Assembly (NCBI GenBank): GCA_003168215.1
Contig: PMSW01000120.1
Span: forward strand, 11,000-46,659
Direction of reading: 5' to 3'
DNA: 35,660 nt
Origin: Actinomycetota bacterium
Lineage (GTDB): Bacteria; Actinomycetota; Actinomycetes; Streptosporangiales; Streptosporangiaceae
Shown here: piece by piece, positions 1 to 8,049 of the stretch
How the letters are laid out: each line of letters begins with the position of its first letter
How positions within the stretch are numbered: the stretch's first letter is position 1
Notes under the pieces: generated by a model
The model's input: the letters and a program-made list of their open reading frames with translations, nothing else
The model's database searches: none
What the model was told of the DNA's origin: nothing
Program-made: the position numbers and the translations under genes

Positions 1-1
1 T

Positions 2-1096
2 GATGACCTGAGCAGCCCGGCGAGATGGTCCGCCGAGGACGTCCCGGGCCTGGCGGCACCGCGGGTCGATTGGTCGATCCCGCCGCCCCGGCGGCCTGCG
101 GCCCGCCGCTGGCTCGCCGCAGGCCGTCCGGACGATGCTCGCGCAACGCTCGCGAACGCGCTCAGTACCGCGATCTCGGGCTTCGCGGAACGCGCGCGCG
201 AGGCATTCGATGCCGCCGCCCTGGACTGGCTGGACCGGCTCGCCGACCAGGCCGACCGGCAGACCACGCAGGCAGCTGACCAGTTCCGTGCATACCTGCG
301 TGCGGCGCCGCCGGAGCAGGACCTGGCAGCCCTCGATGACCTCGCCGGCCGGCTGGCCCGTTTCCAGGCCTCCCTGGACACCTGGAACCCATCCGAGATC
401 GACACCGGGGAATACCCGGCACAGAGCGCGGCCACCGCGGTGCCCGCCTCCGACTGCGCGGTGTGCAGCAAGCTGGAGGCGACGCTGACCGAGCGCCTTC
501 GACGCGACCAGTTCCTGCTCGCCACCCGCGAATACGACCAGGCGCGGCACGCCCAGGCAGGCGGGTTCTGCCCGCAGCACACCTGGCAGTACGCCGCGGT
601 GGCGTCCCCGCTCGGCATCGCCGCCGGGTCCGCGAGACTCGCGGAGGCCGTGGCCGACGCGCTTGAGGCCATCGGCCAGCATTGGGGCAATGCCGGGGAC
701 ATGTCCAGCGGCGTGACCGGCCTCATCCGGGGCAGCACGTGCTCGGTGTGCGTCACGCTCGCCGACTGCGAGGCCAGCGAGATCGCGCGTCTCGCGTCGC
801 TGGCGCCGGCCGGCGCCAGCACGGCCGGGCTGTGCCTGCGCCATATCGCGCTGGTGCTCGACGCCCGCCCCGATCCCGGGCACGGCGAGGCAATGATCGG
901 CGCGCTCGCCGGTACGCTCCGGCGCGCCGCGGAAGACATGAGGGCCTATGCGCTGAAGCGGGAAGCGCTGCACAGCGGGCTGGTGACCGACGAAGAGTCC
1001 CGCGCGCACACCGACGCGCTCCGCCTGCTGGCCGGCCATCAGGCACTCGCCCGCCCGTGGGACAGCGGGCCGCATGCTGGCCGCAAGGAGACGTGA
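2..1096 (+). CDS. C-terminal part of a large protein with two CxxC/CxxH modules (5' end outside window)
   Basis: The frame is open from the first bases of the window to a TGA at 1094-1096, so only the last 364 residues are seen and the start lies upstream. The first ~130 residues are Ala/Arg/Asp-rich and helical (a stretch with FAERAREAF and WLDRLADQADRQ). This resembles the stalk part of bacterial dynamin-like GTPases, but no GTPase motif is in the window, so that link is weak. Two metal-site-like modules follow: C152-x2-C155 with FCPQH at 189-193, and C247-x2-C250 with LCLRH at 277-281. The same module occurs four times in the protein at 11900-13270. It recalls DUF6062-type putative zinc-binding proteins (family resemblance by eye). 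The next unit is the first MutS-like pair, 132 bases downstream behind its own promoter-like leader. Being a real coding region is likely; the function is unknown. Confidence 0.75.
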   Translation, partial: DDLSSPARWSAEDVPGLAAPRVDWSIPPPRRPAARRWLAAGRPDDARATLANALSTAISGFAERAREAFDAAALDWLDRLADQADRQTTQAADQFRAYLRAAPPEQDLAALDDLAGRLARFQASLDTWNPSEIDTGEYPAQSAATAVPASDCAVCSKLEATLTERLRRDQFLLATREYDQARHAQAGGFCPQHTWQYAAVASPLGIAAGSARLAEAVADALEAIGQHWGNAGDMSSGVTGLIRGSTCSVCVTLADCEASEIARLASLAPAGASTAGLCLRHIALVLDARPDPGHGEAMIGALAGTLRRAAEDMRAYALKREALHSGLVTDEESRAHTDALRLLAGHQALARPWDSGPHAGRKET

Positions 1097-1145
1097 AGGC
1101 GGCAGGGCAGCCAGCCGGCGGGCCGCCGCGGCGCCACTGGCCCGG

Positions 1146-1205
1146 TATTATTACCGCAGGCGATGAAGCCCGCTTGAACCGCCGAAGCGGCTGATGGCTT
1201 CTACC
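1146..1205 (+). promoter_or_regulatory. Shared promoter/leader element, copy L1 (before MutS-like pair 1)
   Basis: A TATTAT hexamer (1146-1151) is followed after 11 nt by an ATG within GGCGATG (1159-1165). Then comes a 25-nt block at 1181-1205 that contains GGCTGATGGCTTCTACC. The 25-nt block matches 21 of 25 positions of 19200-19224 (minus) before pair 3. The hexamer-to-ATG spacing is the same before pairs 2 and 3. The ATG here opens only a 4-codon frame (MKPA, then TGA). If the hexamer is a -10 box, the transcript would start close to GGCGATG. No convincing -35 box is visible. Function as a promoter is inferred from position and recurrence. Confidence 0.6.
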
Positions 1206-1228
1206 GGATGCGGAAGCGGTGGAGCTGC

Positions 1229-2860
1229 ATGCCTCACGTCAATCGCCTCGACCCCGCGGACCCTGAGGCGCCAGCCCCGGCAGCTGACGCGCGGGCGGCC
1301 ATGCGCGGCAGGCCGGACGCGGCCCCGCGGTTCCGCAGCATCCTCTTCGAGCGCCCCGAGGATGCCGCCAGGACTGACCACATCGATGAGCCCTCCTTCT
1401 TCGCCGACCTGAATCTCGATCAGCTCGTAGCGGCGGTGACAGTCGGGCGGGAGGAATACCAGCTCAGGCCGTTCTTCTACGTCCCGCTGCACGACGGCGA
1501 GGCCGTCCGCTACCGGCATGACATCCTGCGCGACCTGGAGAAGGAACCGGTCCTGGCGGCGGTACAAGCATTCGCCGGGCAGATGAGACAGATGCGCGAG
1601 CAGCTCGTCCAGGCTGGCAAGCTCCATTACCGCTACCAGCAGGAACGCTGGTTCCTTGATGCGGTGGCCAGCTACTGTGCAGCAGTCAGTACCCTGACCG
1701 ACGGCCTTGCCCGTCTCGACGTGCAGTCGCGGGGATTCCGTGCGTTCCGCGAGTACCTCACCGATTACACCGCGACCGGCGGCTTCACCACGCTGGTATC
1801 CGCTACTCGCATGCGGTACAGCGACCTCGCCGCGGTGAGCTACAGCGTCCACATCAGGGGGAATCGCGTCCGGGTCAGCAGATCCGGCGAGGAGCCTGAC
1901 TACAGCGCGGAAGTCGAGAATACGTTCGCAAAATTCAAGCAAGCAGCGGTGAAGGATTATCGGGTCGGATTCCGCGACGGCCCGGACATGAATCACGTCG
2001 AGGCCCGCATACTCGATCTCGTCGCGCGTCTTTATCCCGAGGTCTACCAGGCGCTGGACGATTACTGCACCAGCCACGAGCATTACCTCGACCCTGCGAT
2101 CGCGGCCTTTGACCGGGAAGTCCAGTTCTATATCGCGTACCTGGAGTTCATCGAGCGGTTCAGGCGAGCAGGCCTGAGCTTCTGCTACCCCCGCGTTTCG
2201 GCCCGCTCCAAGGAGATCCGTGCCGACGAGTCATTCGACCTGGCCCTGGCCAGCAAGCTCGTCCCCGGGAAAACGGCGGTGGTATGCAACGGCTTCTTCC
2301 TGAGCGGCCATGAGCGCATTCTCGTGGTCAGCGGCCCCAACCAGGGAGGCAAGACAACCTTCGCGCGGATGTTCGGCCAGCTGCATTACCTTGCCAGCCT
2401 CGGTTGTCCCGTGCCGGGCAAGAACGCGCGGCTCTTCCTCCCCGACCGGATGTTCAGCCACTTTGAAAAGGAGGAGGACATCACCACCCTCCGCAGCAAG
2501 CTGGAGGACGAGCTAACCAGGATCCACCAGATCCTGCAGGAGGCCACCAGCAACAGCATTGTCATCATGAACGAGAGCTTCACCTCCACGACATTGAGCG
2601 ACGCGCTCTTCCTTGGCACCGAGGTGATGCAGCGGATAATGCGGCTGGAGCTGTTGTGCGTATACGTGACCTTCGTCGATGAGCTGGCCTCGCTGAGCGA
2701 GGCCACCGTGAGCATGGTCAGCACCATCGTGCCGGACAACCCGGCGGTGCGGACCTACAAGGTGGTCAGGAAGCCCGCCGACGGGCTCGCCTACGCTGCG
2801 GCGATCGCCGAGAAGTACGGGCTCAGCTGCGAGCGGGTGAAGGAGCGCATACCCTCGTGA
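1229..2860 (+). CDS. MutS-like ATPase, A subunit of pair 1
   Basis: This 543-aa protein has the core/lever region of MutS (about residues 38-320, with SILFERP, FFADLNLDQ and FFYVPLHD) and the MutS domain V ATPase. Walker A is GPNQGGKTT (369-377), the signature region is SKLEDEL (423-429), Walker B is IVIMNE (444-449) and the H-loop region is VTFVDEL (480-486). Domains I, II and IV of canonical MutS are missing; MutS1 is about 850 aa. The Walker B Asp is Asn, and the H-loop His (FATHY in MutS) is Phe. The first ~35 residues are Pro/Ala-rich and probably disordered. The ATG at 1229 is chosen because GGTGGAG lies just upstream; an in-frame ATG at 1208 has no ribosome site. The stop overlaps the GTG of the B gene (GTGA), so translation is probably coupled. 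Nucleic-acid-linked ATPase activity is expected from the family; the substrate is unknown. Confidence 0.9.
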   Translation: MPHVNRLDPADPEAPAPAADARAAMRGRPDAAPRFRSILFERPEDAARTDHIDEPSFFADLNLDQLVAAVTVGREEYQLRPFFYVPLHDGEAVRYRHDILRDLEKEPVLAAVQAFAGQMRQMREQLVQAGKLHYRYQQERWFLDAVASYCAAVSTLTDGLARLDVQSRGFRAFREYLTDYTATGGFTTLVSATRMRYSDLAAVSYSVHIRGNRVRVSRSGEEPDYSAEVENTFAKFKQAAVKDYRVGFRDGPDMNHVEARILDLVARLYPEVYQALDDYCTSHEHYLDPAIAAFDREVQFYIAYLEFIERFRRAGLSFCYPRVSARSKEIRADESFDLALASKLVPGKTAVVCNGFFLSGHERILVVSGPNQGGKTTFARMFGQLHYLASLGCPVPGKNARLFLPDRMFSHFEKEEDITTLRSKLEDELTRIHQILQEATSNSIVIMNESFTSTTLSDALFLGTEVMQRIMRLELLCVYVTFVDELASLSEATVSMVSTIVPDNPAVRTYKVVRKPADGLAYAAAIAEKYGLSCERVKERIPS

Positions 2861-4374
2861 AGGCCTTCCTCATGCAGGCCGATCAGGACTTCGACCTGGA
2901 GCAGGAGCTGCCGCCGCTGGCCGGAGACCTGATCAGGGACCTGGAGCTTGGCACGCTGCTGAGCGGCATGGCCGCCGGGGACAAGTTCCTGCTCGACATC
3001 GCGCAGAAGGCCGTCCTCGCGAGCCTGACGGATACCGAGGCGATCGAGTACCGCCAGCATGTCCTCGCTGACTGCCTCGCCCAGCCTTCCGTCGTCAGGG
3101 AGATCTACGACATCGCGGTGGAGGCAGTCGTGCGCGAGAAGCGGGAGTATTTCGGCCTGTTCAGAGATTCGCCGGACACGATACTGCACAGGTCGGTGCG
3201 GGTACTGGAGATGTTCGTGAGCATGCTCAGGAAGCTGAGAGCCGTCGCAGATGAGCATGCCGGTGATTTCAGGTCCGAGGGCTTCACGCGATTCTTCACG
3301 ATGCTGTCGAAAGAGCTCGGCGACGAGTACTTCAGCGAGGTGGAGGACCACCTGAGGGAACTGAAATTCCGGCACGGGATCCTGATCAGCGCCGGAGTCG
3401 GCACCGGTAACAAGGGAATCAATTACGTGCTCCGCAGGCTCCGGGAGCAGCGCTGGATTGAGCGGATTTCGCCGGGCGGACGAGCCGCTGGCTACAGCTT
3501 CCAGATTTCCGACCGGGACGACAACGGATTCAGGGCACTGTCGGACCTGCAGGCGAGGGGAATCAATCTTGCCGCGAACGCGCTCGCCCAGTCGACCGAC
3601 CATATCCTGAGCTTCTTCAGCATGCTGTGCTACGAGCTTGCGTTCTACGTGGGCTGCCTGAACCTGCACGGCCTGCTAGCGGGCAAGGGCGAGCCGGTCT
3701 GCTTTCCGGTCGTTCTCGCTGGCGGGCAGCAGGCGCTGTCAGCCCGCGGTCTTTATGATGCCTGCCTGACGCTTCATGTCAGCGAGCGAGTCGTGGGCAA
3801 CGACGTCAGCGCGGATGGCAAGTCGCTGGTCATGATCACCGGCGCAAACCAGGGCGGCAAGTCCACATTCCTGCGGAGCGTGGGCGTGGCGCAGCTGATG
3901 ATGCAATGCGGCATGTTCGCCCCCGCCCAGTCGTTCCAGGCTGACGTCTGCAACGGTGTCTTCACGCATTACAAGCGCGAGGAAGACGCCTCCATGGAGA
4001 GCGGCAAACTAGACGAGGAACTCGCCAGGATGAGCGAGATCGTCGACCGGATAAGGCCGGGATGCATCCTGCTGTGCAACGAGTCGTTCGCCTCGACCAA
4101 CGAGAGGGAAGGCTCCGAGATCGCCCGGCAGATCGTCCGGGCGCTGCTGGCCCGCGGCGTCAAGGTGCTCTTCGTCACTCATCTGTTCGACCTGGCGCAG
4201 CGCCTCCGCAACGAGGAAACGGGGACCGCGCTGTTCCTGCGCGCCGAGAGGCAGGCCGACAGGCGGCGAACGTTCCGTGTGATTGAGGGGGAGCCGCTGC
4301 CGACCAGCTACGGGGAAGACGTGTACCGGCACATATTCGGCGCCGACCTCGATCGCAACTGCTCACTAAGCTGA
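2857..4374 (+). CDS. MutS-like ATPase, B subunit of pair 1
   Basis: This 505-aa protein starts with GTG inside the stop of the A gene. The N-terminal signature MKAFLM...DFD is shared by all three B proteins. The helical MutS core runs to about residue 270, and GNDV (314-317) corresponds to the PND element before the MutS P-loop. Walker A is GANQGGKST (329-337), the signature region is SGKLDEEL (382-389), Walker B is ILLCNE (404-409) and the H-loop is VTHLFDL (440-446), with its His present. As in the partner, Walker B has Asn for Asp. The motif NESFASTNEREGSE replaces the DEIGRGTST of MutS. No mismatch-recognition domain, clamp, Smr nuclease or other extra domain is visible. It probably forms a heterodimer with the A chain, as eukaryotic MSH2-MSH6 does (inference). 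A GC-rich hairpin follows at 4379-4398. Confidence 0.9.
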   Translation: MKAFLMQADQDFDLEQELPPLAGDLIRDLELGTLLSGMAAGDKFLLDIAQKAVLASLTDTEAIEYRQHVLADCLAQPSVVREIYDIAVEAVVREKREYFGLFRDSPDTILHRSVRVLEMFVSMLRKLRAVADEHAGDFRSEGFTRFFTMLSKELGDEYFSEVEDHLRELKFRHGILISAGVGTGNKGINYVLRRLREQRWIERISPGGRAAGYSFQISDRDDNGFRALSDLQARGINLAANALAQSTDHILSFFSMLCYELAFYVGCLNLHGLLAGKGEPVCFPVVLAGGQQALSARGLYDACLTLHVSERVVGNDVSADGKSLVMITGANQGGKSTFLRSVGVAQLMMQCGMFAPAQSFQADVCNGVFTHYKREEDASMESGKLDEELARMSEIVDRIRPGCILLCNESFASTNEREGSEIARQIVRALLARGVKVLFVTHLFDLAQRLRNEETGTALFLRAERQADRRRTFRVIEGEPLPTSYGEDVYRHIFGADLDRNCSLS

Positions 4375-4378
4375 TGCT

Positions 4379-4398
4379 CCGCGCAGTCACCTGCGCGG
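4379..4398 (+). terminator. Hairpin after MutS-like pair 1
   Basis: CCGCGCAG and CTGCGCGG form a perfect 8-bp stem with the loop TCAC, four bases after the stop of the B gene. There is no T tract, which is common for actinomycete terminators. It separates pair 1 from the EttA unit, which has its own promoter-like leader. Confidence 0.5.
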
Positions 4399-4517
4399 CG
4401 GAATCGCGGGCTCCCCAGGACCGGACTCGGCCTCGCGGCGTAAGGCATCCGCCCGCATGCGTCCGCACCTTTCCGGTCTGCTGTACGGCGTGGCCGGTCG
4501 CGCTCCGTCCGATGAGG

Positions 4518-4580
4518 TAGCCTGAGAGTCGGCGGAGGGGCTCGCCGCAATCGCGCCAAGGCCAACGGTCCCTGCACGGC
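4518..4580 (+). promoter_or_regulatory. Shared promoter/leader element, copy L6 (before EttA-like gene)
   Basis: TAGCCT (4518-4523) is followed after exactly 11 nt by GAGGGGCTCGCCG. GGCGGAGGGGCTCGCCG (4531-4547) matches 15 of 17 bases of the L3 element before pair 3, except that the ATG is GAG here. A weaker match to the second block, GGCCAACGGTCCCTGC, sits at 4560-4575. The EttA start is 22 nt after that block. Of the six copies this is the most diverged. The rest of the 223-nt gap (4375-4597) holds the hairpin described separately and nothing else recognised. Confidence 0.45.
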
Positions 4581-4597
4581 AGCAGGATGCGTGCGGC

Positions 4598-6256
4598 ATG
4601 AAGCAGATTCTCGCGCTGAGTCACGCCCGGAAGGCTTACGACGGCAAGGTCGTCCTCGATGACGTCACGCTGGCATTCCTGCCCGGAGCGAAGGTCGGCG
4701 TCGTCGGACCGAACGGCATGGGCAAGTCGACGCTGCTGCGGATGATGGCGGGGCTGGAGCAGCCCTCCAACGGCGAGGCCCGGCTGATGCCCGGCTATAC
4801 CGCCGGGATCCTGCTGCAGGAGCCTTCCCTGAACGAGGACAAGACCGTGCTGGGCAACGTCGAGGAAGGCGTCGCCGCCACCCAGGCCCTCATCGAGCGC
4901 TACAACCACGTCGCCGCGCAGATGGCGACGGATTACACCGATGAGCTGCTGGCGGAAATGGGCCGCCTGCTGGAGCAGCTCGACCACCGTGGCGCGTGGG
5001 ACCTGGACTCCCGGCTGGAGCAGGCGATGGACGCACTGCGCTGCCCGCCCCCGGACGCCGAGGTCAGCGTCCTGTCGGGGGGCGAGCGGCGGCGGGTGGC
5101 ACTGTGCAGGCTGCTGCTGTCCCAGCCGGATCTGCTGCTGCTGGACGAGCCGACGAACCACCTGGACGCGGAGAGCGTGGCCTGGCTGGAGCAGCACCTT
5201 GAGAAGTACCCGGGGACTGTGGTAGCGGTCACGCACGACCGGTACTTCCTGGACAACGTGGCCGGCTGGATCCTCGAGCTGGACCGCGGCCGGGCCTACC
5301 CCTACGAGGGGAACTACTCCACGTACCTGGGGACCAAGGCGTCCCGGCTCAGGGTCGAGGGGCAGCGGGACGCCAAGCTGCGCAGGCGGCTGGAGGAAGA
5401 GCTGGAATGGGTGCGGTCCAGCCCGCGGGCACGCCAGGCGAAGAGCCGCGCCCGGCTGGGGCGGTATGAGCAGATGACGGCCGAGGCCGCGTCCGGGGAG
5501 AAGCTGGATTTCGAGGAGATCCAGATCCCGCCCGGGCCCCGGCTCGGCAGCCTGGTCGTCGAGGCCGCCGGCCTGGCTAAGGGCTTCGGTGACCGGATGC
5601 TGATCGAGGACCTCAGCTTCAGCCTGCCGCCGAACGGCATCGTCGGGGTGATCGGCCCCAACGGGGTCGGTAAGACCACTCTGTTCAAGATGATCATCGG
5701 CGAGGAGCAGCCGGATGCCGGGACTATGACGGTCGGCGAAACGGTGCAGGTCTCCTACGTCGACCAGCTCCGCGCCGGGATCGACCCGGGCACGACTGTC
5801 TGGGAGGTCATCTCCGGGGGCGAGGCGTTCATCCGCGCGGGGCGCACCGAGATTCCGAGCCGCGCGTACGTGGCCGCGTTCGGGTTCAAGGGATCCGACC
5901 AGCAAAAGCCGGCCGGGCTCATGTCAGGCGGGGAGCGCGGCCGGGTCAACCTTGCCCTCACCCTCAAACTGGGCGGGAACCTGCTGCTGCTGGACGAGCC
6001 CGCCAACGACCTCGACGTGGAGACGCTTGCGTCGCTGGAGAGAGCGCTGCTGGACTTCCCCGGCTGCGCGGTGATCACCAGCCACGACCGATGGTTCCTG
6101 GACCGGGTCGCCACCCATATCCTGGCCTGGGAGGGCGGCGCCAGCTGGTTCTGGTTCGAGGGGAACTTCGGATCCTACGAGCAGAACAAGACCGGCAGGC
6201 TCGGCCCGGAGGCCGCCCGGCCGCACCGCGTCACCTACCGCAAGCTCACCCGCTGA
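4598..6256 (+). CDS. ettA: EttA-type ABC-F ATPase (energy-dependent translational throttle)
   Basis: This 552-aa soluble protein has two ABC domains and no membrane part, the usual EttA length (about 555 aa). In domain 1 the Walker A is GPNGMGKST (37-45), the signature is LSGGERRRVALC and Walker B is LLLLDEPTNHLD. The helical arm insertion follows the first Q-loop. The linker has the EttA-typical IPPGPRLG. In domain 2 the Walker A is GPNGVGKTT, the signature is the altered LMSGGERGRV, and Walker B is LLLLDEPANDLD, where most EttA proteins have DEPTNDLD. The tail reads VTYRKLTR. EttA binds the ribosomal E site and links translation to the ATP:ADP ratio (known from Escherichia coli). The altered second signature and its place between MutS-like operons suggest an accessory paralogue, with the housekeeping copy elsewhere (inference). 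The 111-aa gene begins 17 nt downstream. Confidence 0.9.
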   Translation: MKQILALSHARKAYDGKVVLDDVTLAFLPGAKVGVVGPNGMGKSTLLRMMAGLEQPSNGEARLMPGYTAGILLQEPSLNEDKTVLGNVEEGVAATQALIERYNHVAAQMATDYTDELLAEMGRLLEQLDHRGAWDLDSRLEQAMDALRCPPPDAEVSVLSGGERRRVALCRLLLSQPDLLLLDEPTNHLDAESVAWLEQHLEKYPGTVVAVTHDRYFLDNVAGWILELDRGRAYPYEGNYSTYLGTKASRLRVEGQRDAKLRRRLEEELEWVRSSPRARQAKSRARLGRYEQMTAEAASGEKLDFEEIQIPPGPRLGSLVVEAAGLAKGFGDRMLIEDLSFSLPPNGIVGVIGPNGVGKTTLFKMIIGEEQPDAGTMTVGETVQVSYVDQLRAGIDPGTTVWEVISGGEAFIRAGRTEIPSRAYVAAFGFKGSDQQKPAGLMSGGERGRVNLALTLKLGGNLLLLDEPANDLDVETLASLERALLDFPGCAVITSHDRWFLDRVATHILAWEGGASWFWFEGNFGSYEQNKTGRLGPEAARPHRVTYRKLTR

Positions 6257-6273
6257 CCCGGGCACGGCCGGCC

Positions 6274-6609
6274 ATGAGCGACGAGGCACTTGAGGCAATC
6301 CACAACGCGGAGCGCATCGTGTGGGTGGCCGGGTGGCGCTTGCAGGAAGACCGGGTGCTGCGGCAGCTGGCCAGCACCCGCGGCCTGGCCAGTGCGCGGC
6401 TGGAGCCCCGGTCCGAAGTGATCCAGCTCGTCACCTACGACGGCGAGCACCTCGGGCACGTGCGGCGCGAAGTATCACGCGAACCGGAAGAGCGCTGGGT
6501 GGCCGTGCTGAAAATCCAGGGGCGGGCTGTCGGCTCATTTACCAGTGCCCTGGCCGCTGCCGAAGCGCTCGCCCGGGCGTGCGGCAAGGAGATCACGGAG
6601 CGCTGCTGA
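6274..6609 (+). CDS. Small protein of unknown function (111 aa)
   Basis: The ATG lies 17 nt after the EttA stop, so the two are likely co-transcribed. The protein is soluble and mixed alpha/beta with no signal peptide. It has a central segment EVIQLVTYDGEHLGHVRRE, a conserved-looking WVAVLKIQG strand and a C-terminal helix AAAEALARACGKEI ending in Cys. I do not recognise a family. Its last 13 codons, the stop and a few bases beyond lie in a 51-bp segment that occurs again at 11776-11826, detached from any gene. The preceding ribosome site is weak, which fits reinitiation or coupling after EttA. Confidence 0.75.
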   Translation: MSDEALEAIHNAERIVWVAGWRLQEDRVLRQLASTRGLASARLEPRSEVIQLVTYDGEHLGHVRREVSREPEERWVAVLKIQGRAVGSFTSALAAAEALARACGKEITERC

Positions 6610-6621
6610 TCTCGCGCGCCG
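6571..6621 (+). repeat. 51-bp direct repeat, left copy (3' end of the 111-aa gene)
   Basis: Bases 6571-6621 match 11776-11826 at 50 of 51 positions (T at 6610, C at 11815) in the same orientation. Similarity stops sharply on both sides. The left copy is the functional 3' end of the 111-aa gene. The two copies bracket the enolase gene and MutS-like pair 2. Confidence 0.9.
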
Positions 6622-6717
6622 ACGCTGGCGGCAGGCATGCCCTGCGGCGGTGCCGGGCTGCGCGGCGGGAGGGTCGCGGCACGCGGAGTTCGGCACAGGA
6701 AACGACAGGAGAAGAAA

Positions 6718-7986
6718 ATGACCCGCTTCGACATCGCAGAGGTATCGGCCTTGGAGATTCTCGATTCTCGCGGCCGTCCCACGCTGGCGGCCACGCTCCG
6801 GCTTGGCGACGGCACGACAGCTCGCGCCGGGGTGCCTTCCGGCGCCTCGACCGGGTCGCGCGAGGCAGTAGAGCGGCGCGACGGGGATCCCGGCCGTTAC
6901 GAGGGAAAGGGCGTGCTCGGCGCGGTCGCCGCCGTCAACAACGAACTCGCCGACCTGCTGCGCGGGCGATCCTGGTCCGCGCTGGCCGAGGTCGACCAGG
7001 CCATGATCGACCTCGACGGGACTGCGAATAAGAGCAGGCTCGGCGCGAACGCTCTCGTCGGCGTGTCGATGGCGCTCGCGCGGGCGCTGGCTGCCTCGGC
7101 CGGTGTCCCGCTGTGGCAGTCCCTGGCGCCGGAGGGGGTGACTCCCTGCCTGCCGGTGCCGCACTTCAATGTGCTCAACGGCGGGGTGCACGCGCCCAAC
7201 AAACTGGACTTCCAGGAGTTCATGGTCGCGCCGCTCGGTGCCCCGACGATGGCCGAGGCGGTACGCGCAGGCGCCGAGGTGTATTCGGCGCTGCGCCGCG
7301 AGCTCTCCGACAGGAGGCTGTCCACCGGACTGGGTGACGAGGGCGGATTCGCTCCGGAGATCAGCGAGCCTGAGGAAGTGCTGCGGCTCCTCGTGCAGGC
7401 CATCACTGACGCCGGGTATCAGGCTGGCGCGGCCGGGGTCTCCATCGCCCTGGACCTGGCGGCGTCTGAGTTCCGCGAGCCCGAGGGAAATTACCAGGTC
7501 GCCGGCGCCAAGCTCAGCAGCGGCGACCTCATCGAGCGGCTCGCCAGCATCGCGGCCGATTTCCCTGTGCACCTCATCGAGGACGGCCTCGGCGAGGATG
7601 ACGACGATGGCTGGATCGCGCTCACCGCCCGCCTCGGTGCGAGCGTGGAACTGGTCGGTGACGACAATTTCTGCACCAACCCGGCCATCATCACTGACGC
7701 CATCAAGCGCGGCATCGCGAACGCGTCGCTGATCAAGCTCAATCAGATCGGTACGGTCACCGAAACGCTGGAGGCAATGGCAGTGTGCCGCCGAGCGGGA
7801 TACCGGCAGTTCGTGTCCCACCGCTCCGGGGAGACCGAGGACTCGTTCATCGCGGACCTGGCCGTCGGCACCGGATGCGGGCAGCTGAAGACCGGCGCTC
7901 CAGCCCGCGGCGAGCGCGTCGCCAAGTACAACCGCCTCATGGAAATCGCCGCCGCCACACCTATGCTCCGCTACGGCACACACTGA
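6718..7986 (+). CDS. eno: Enolase (phosphopyruvate hydratase), probable paralogue
   Basis: This 422-aa cytoplasmic protein of normal length would interconvert 2-phosphoglycerate and phosphoenolpyruvate. Family motifs are in order: LDSRGRPT near the start, GVPSGASTG (active-site loop), LNGGVHA, QEFMVAP, GLGDEGGFAP (general-acid Glu), the metal ligands in IALDLAASEF, LIEDGL and VGDDNF, the catalytic Lys in LIKLNQIGT, SHRSGET, and the second Lys in LKTGAPARGER. All catalytic residues appear intact. Local departures from typical enolases include EDDDDGW and GDDNFCTN. The ATG at 6718 has an AGGAGAAG ribosome site 5 nt upstream. It lies 108 nt after the 111-aa gene, may belong to the same operon, and is convergent with pair 2. 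Its place outside a glycolytic or divIC-type neighbourhood suggests a second copy with a special role (inference). Confidence 0.93.
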   Translation: MTRFDIAEVSALEILDSRGRPTLAATLRLGDGTTARAGVPSGASTGSREAVERRDGDPGRYEGKGVLGAVAAVNNELADLLRGRSWSALAEVDQAMIDLDGTANKSRLGANALVGVSMALARALAASAGVPLWQSLAPEGVTPCLPVPHFNVLNGGVHAPNKLDFQEFMVAPLGAPTMAEAVRAGAEVYSALRRELSDRRLSTGLGDEGGFAPEISEPEEVLRLLVQAITDAGYQAGAAGVSIALDLAASEFREPEGNYQVAGAKLSSGDLIERLASIAADFPVHLIEDGLGEDDDDGWIALTARLGASVELVGDDNFCTNPAIITDAIKRGIANASLIKLNQIGTVTETLEAMAVCRRAGYRQFVSHRSGETEDSFIADLAVGTGCGQLKTGAPARGERVAKYNRLMEIAAATPMLRYGTH

Positions 7987-8049
7987 CCCACCTAGCGAGC
8001 CCGGAGCCAGCAATCCACCGGCAAGCATTAGCCGACGGTCTCGATAAAA

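Noticed and set aside
1229-4374. Calling the pairs canonical mismatch-repair MutS or MutS2
   Set aside because: Proteins are 505-576 aa and lack the mismatch-reading and clamp domains, and there is no Smr nuclease and no mutL gene nearby.
4175-5905. Long open frame on the minus strand opposite B1 and EttA
   Set aside because: Its sequence is the antisense shadow of two strongly supported genes, is Pro/Arg/Leu/Gln-rich and matches no family.
6535-8028. 497-codon minus-strand frame opposite enolase
   Set aside because: Shadow of the enolase gene in GC-rich DNA; enolase has all its motifs.
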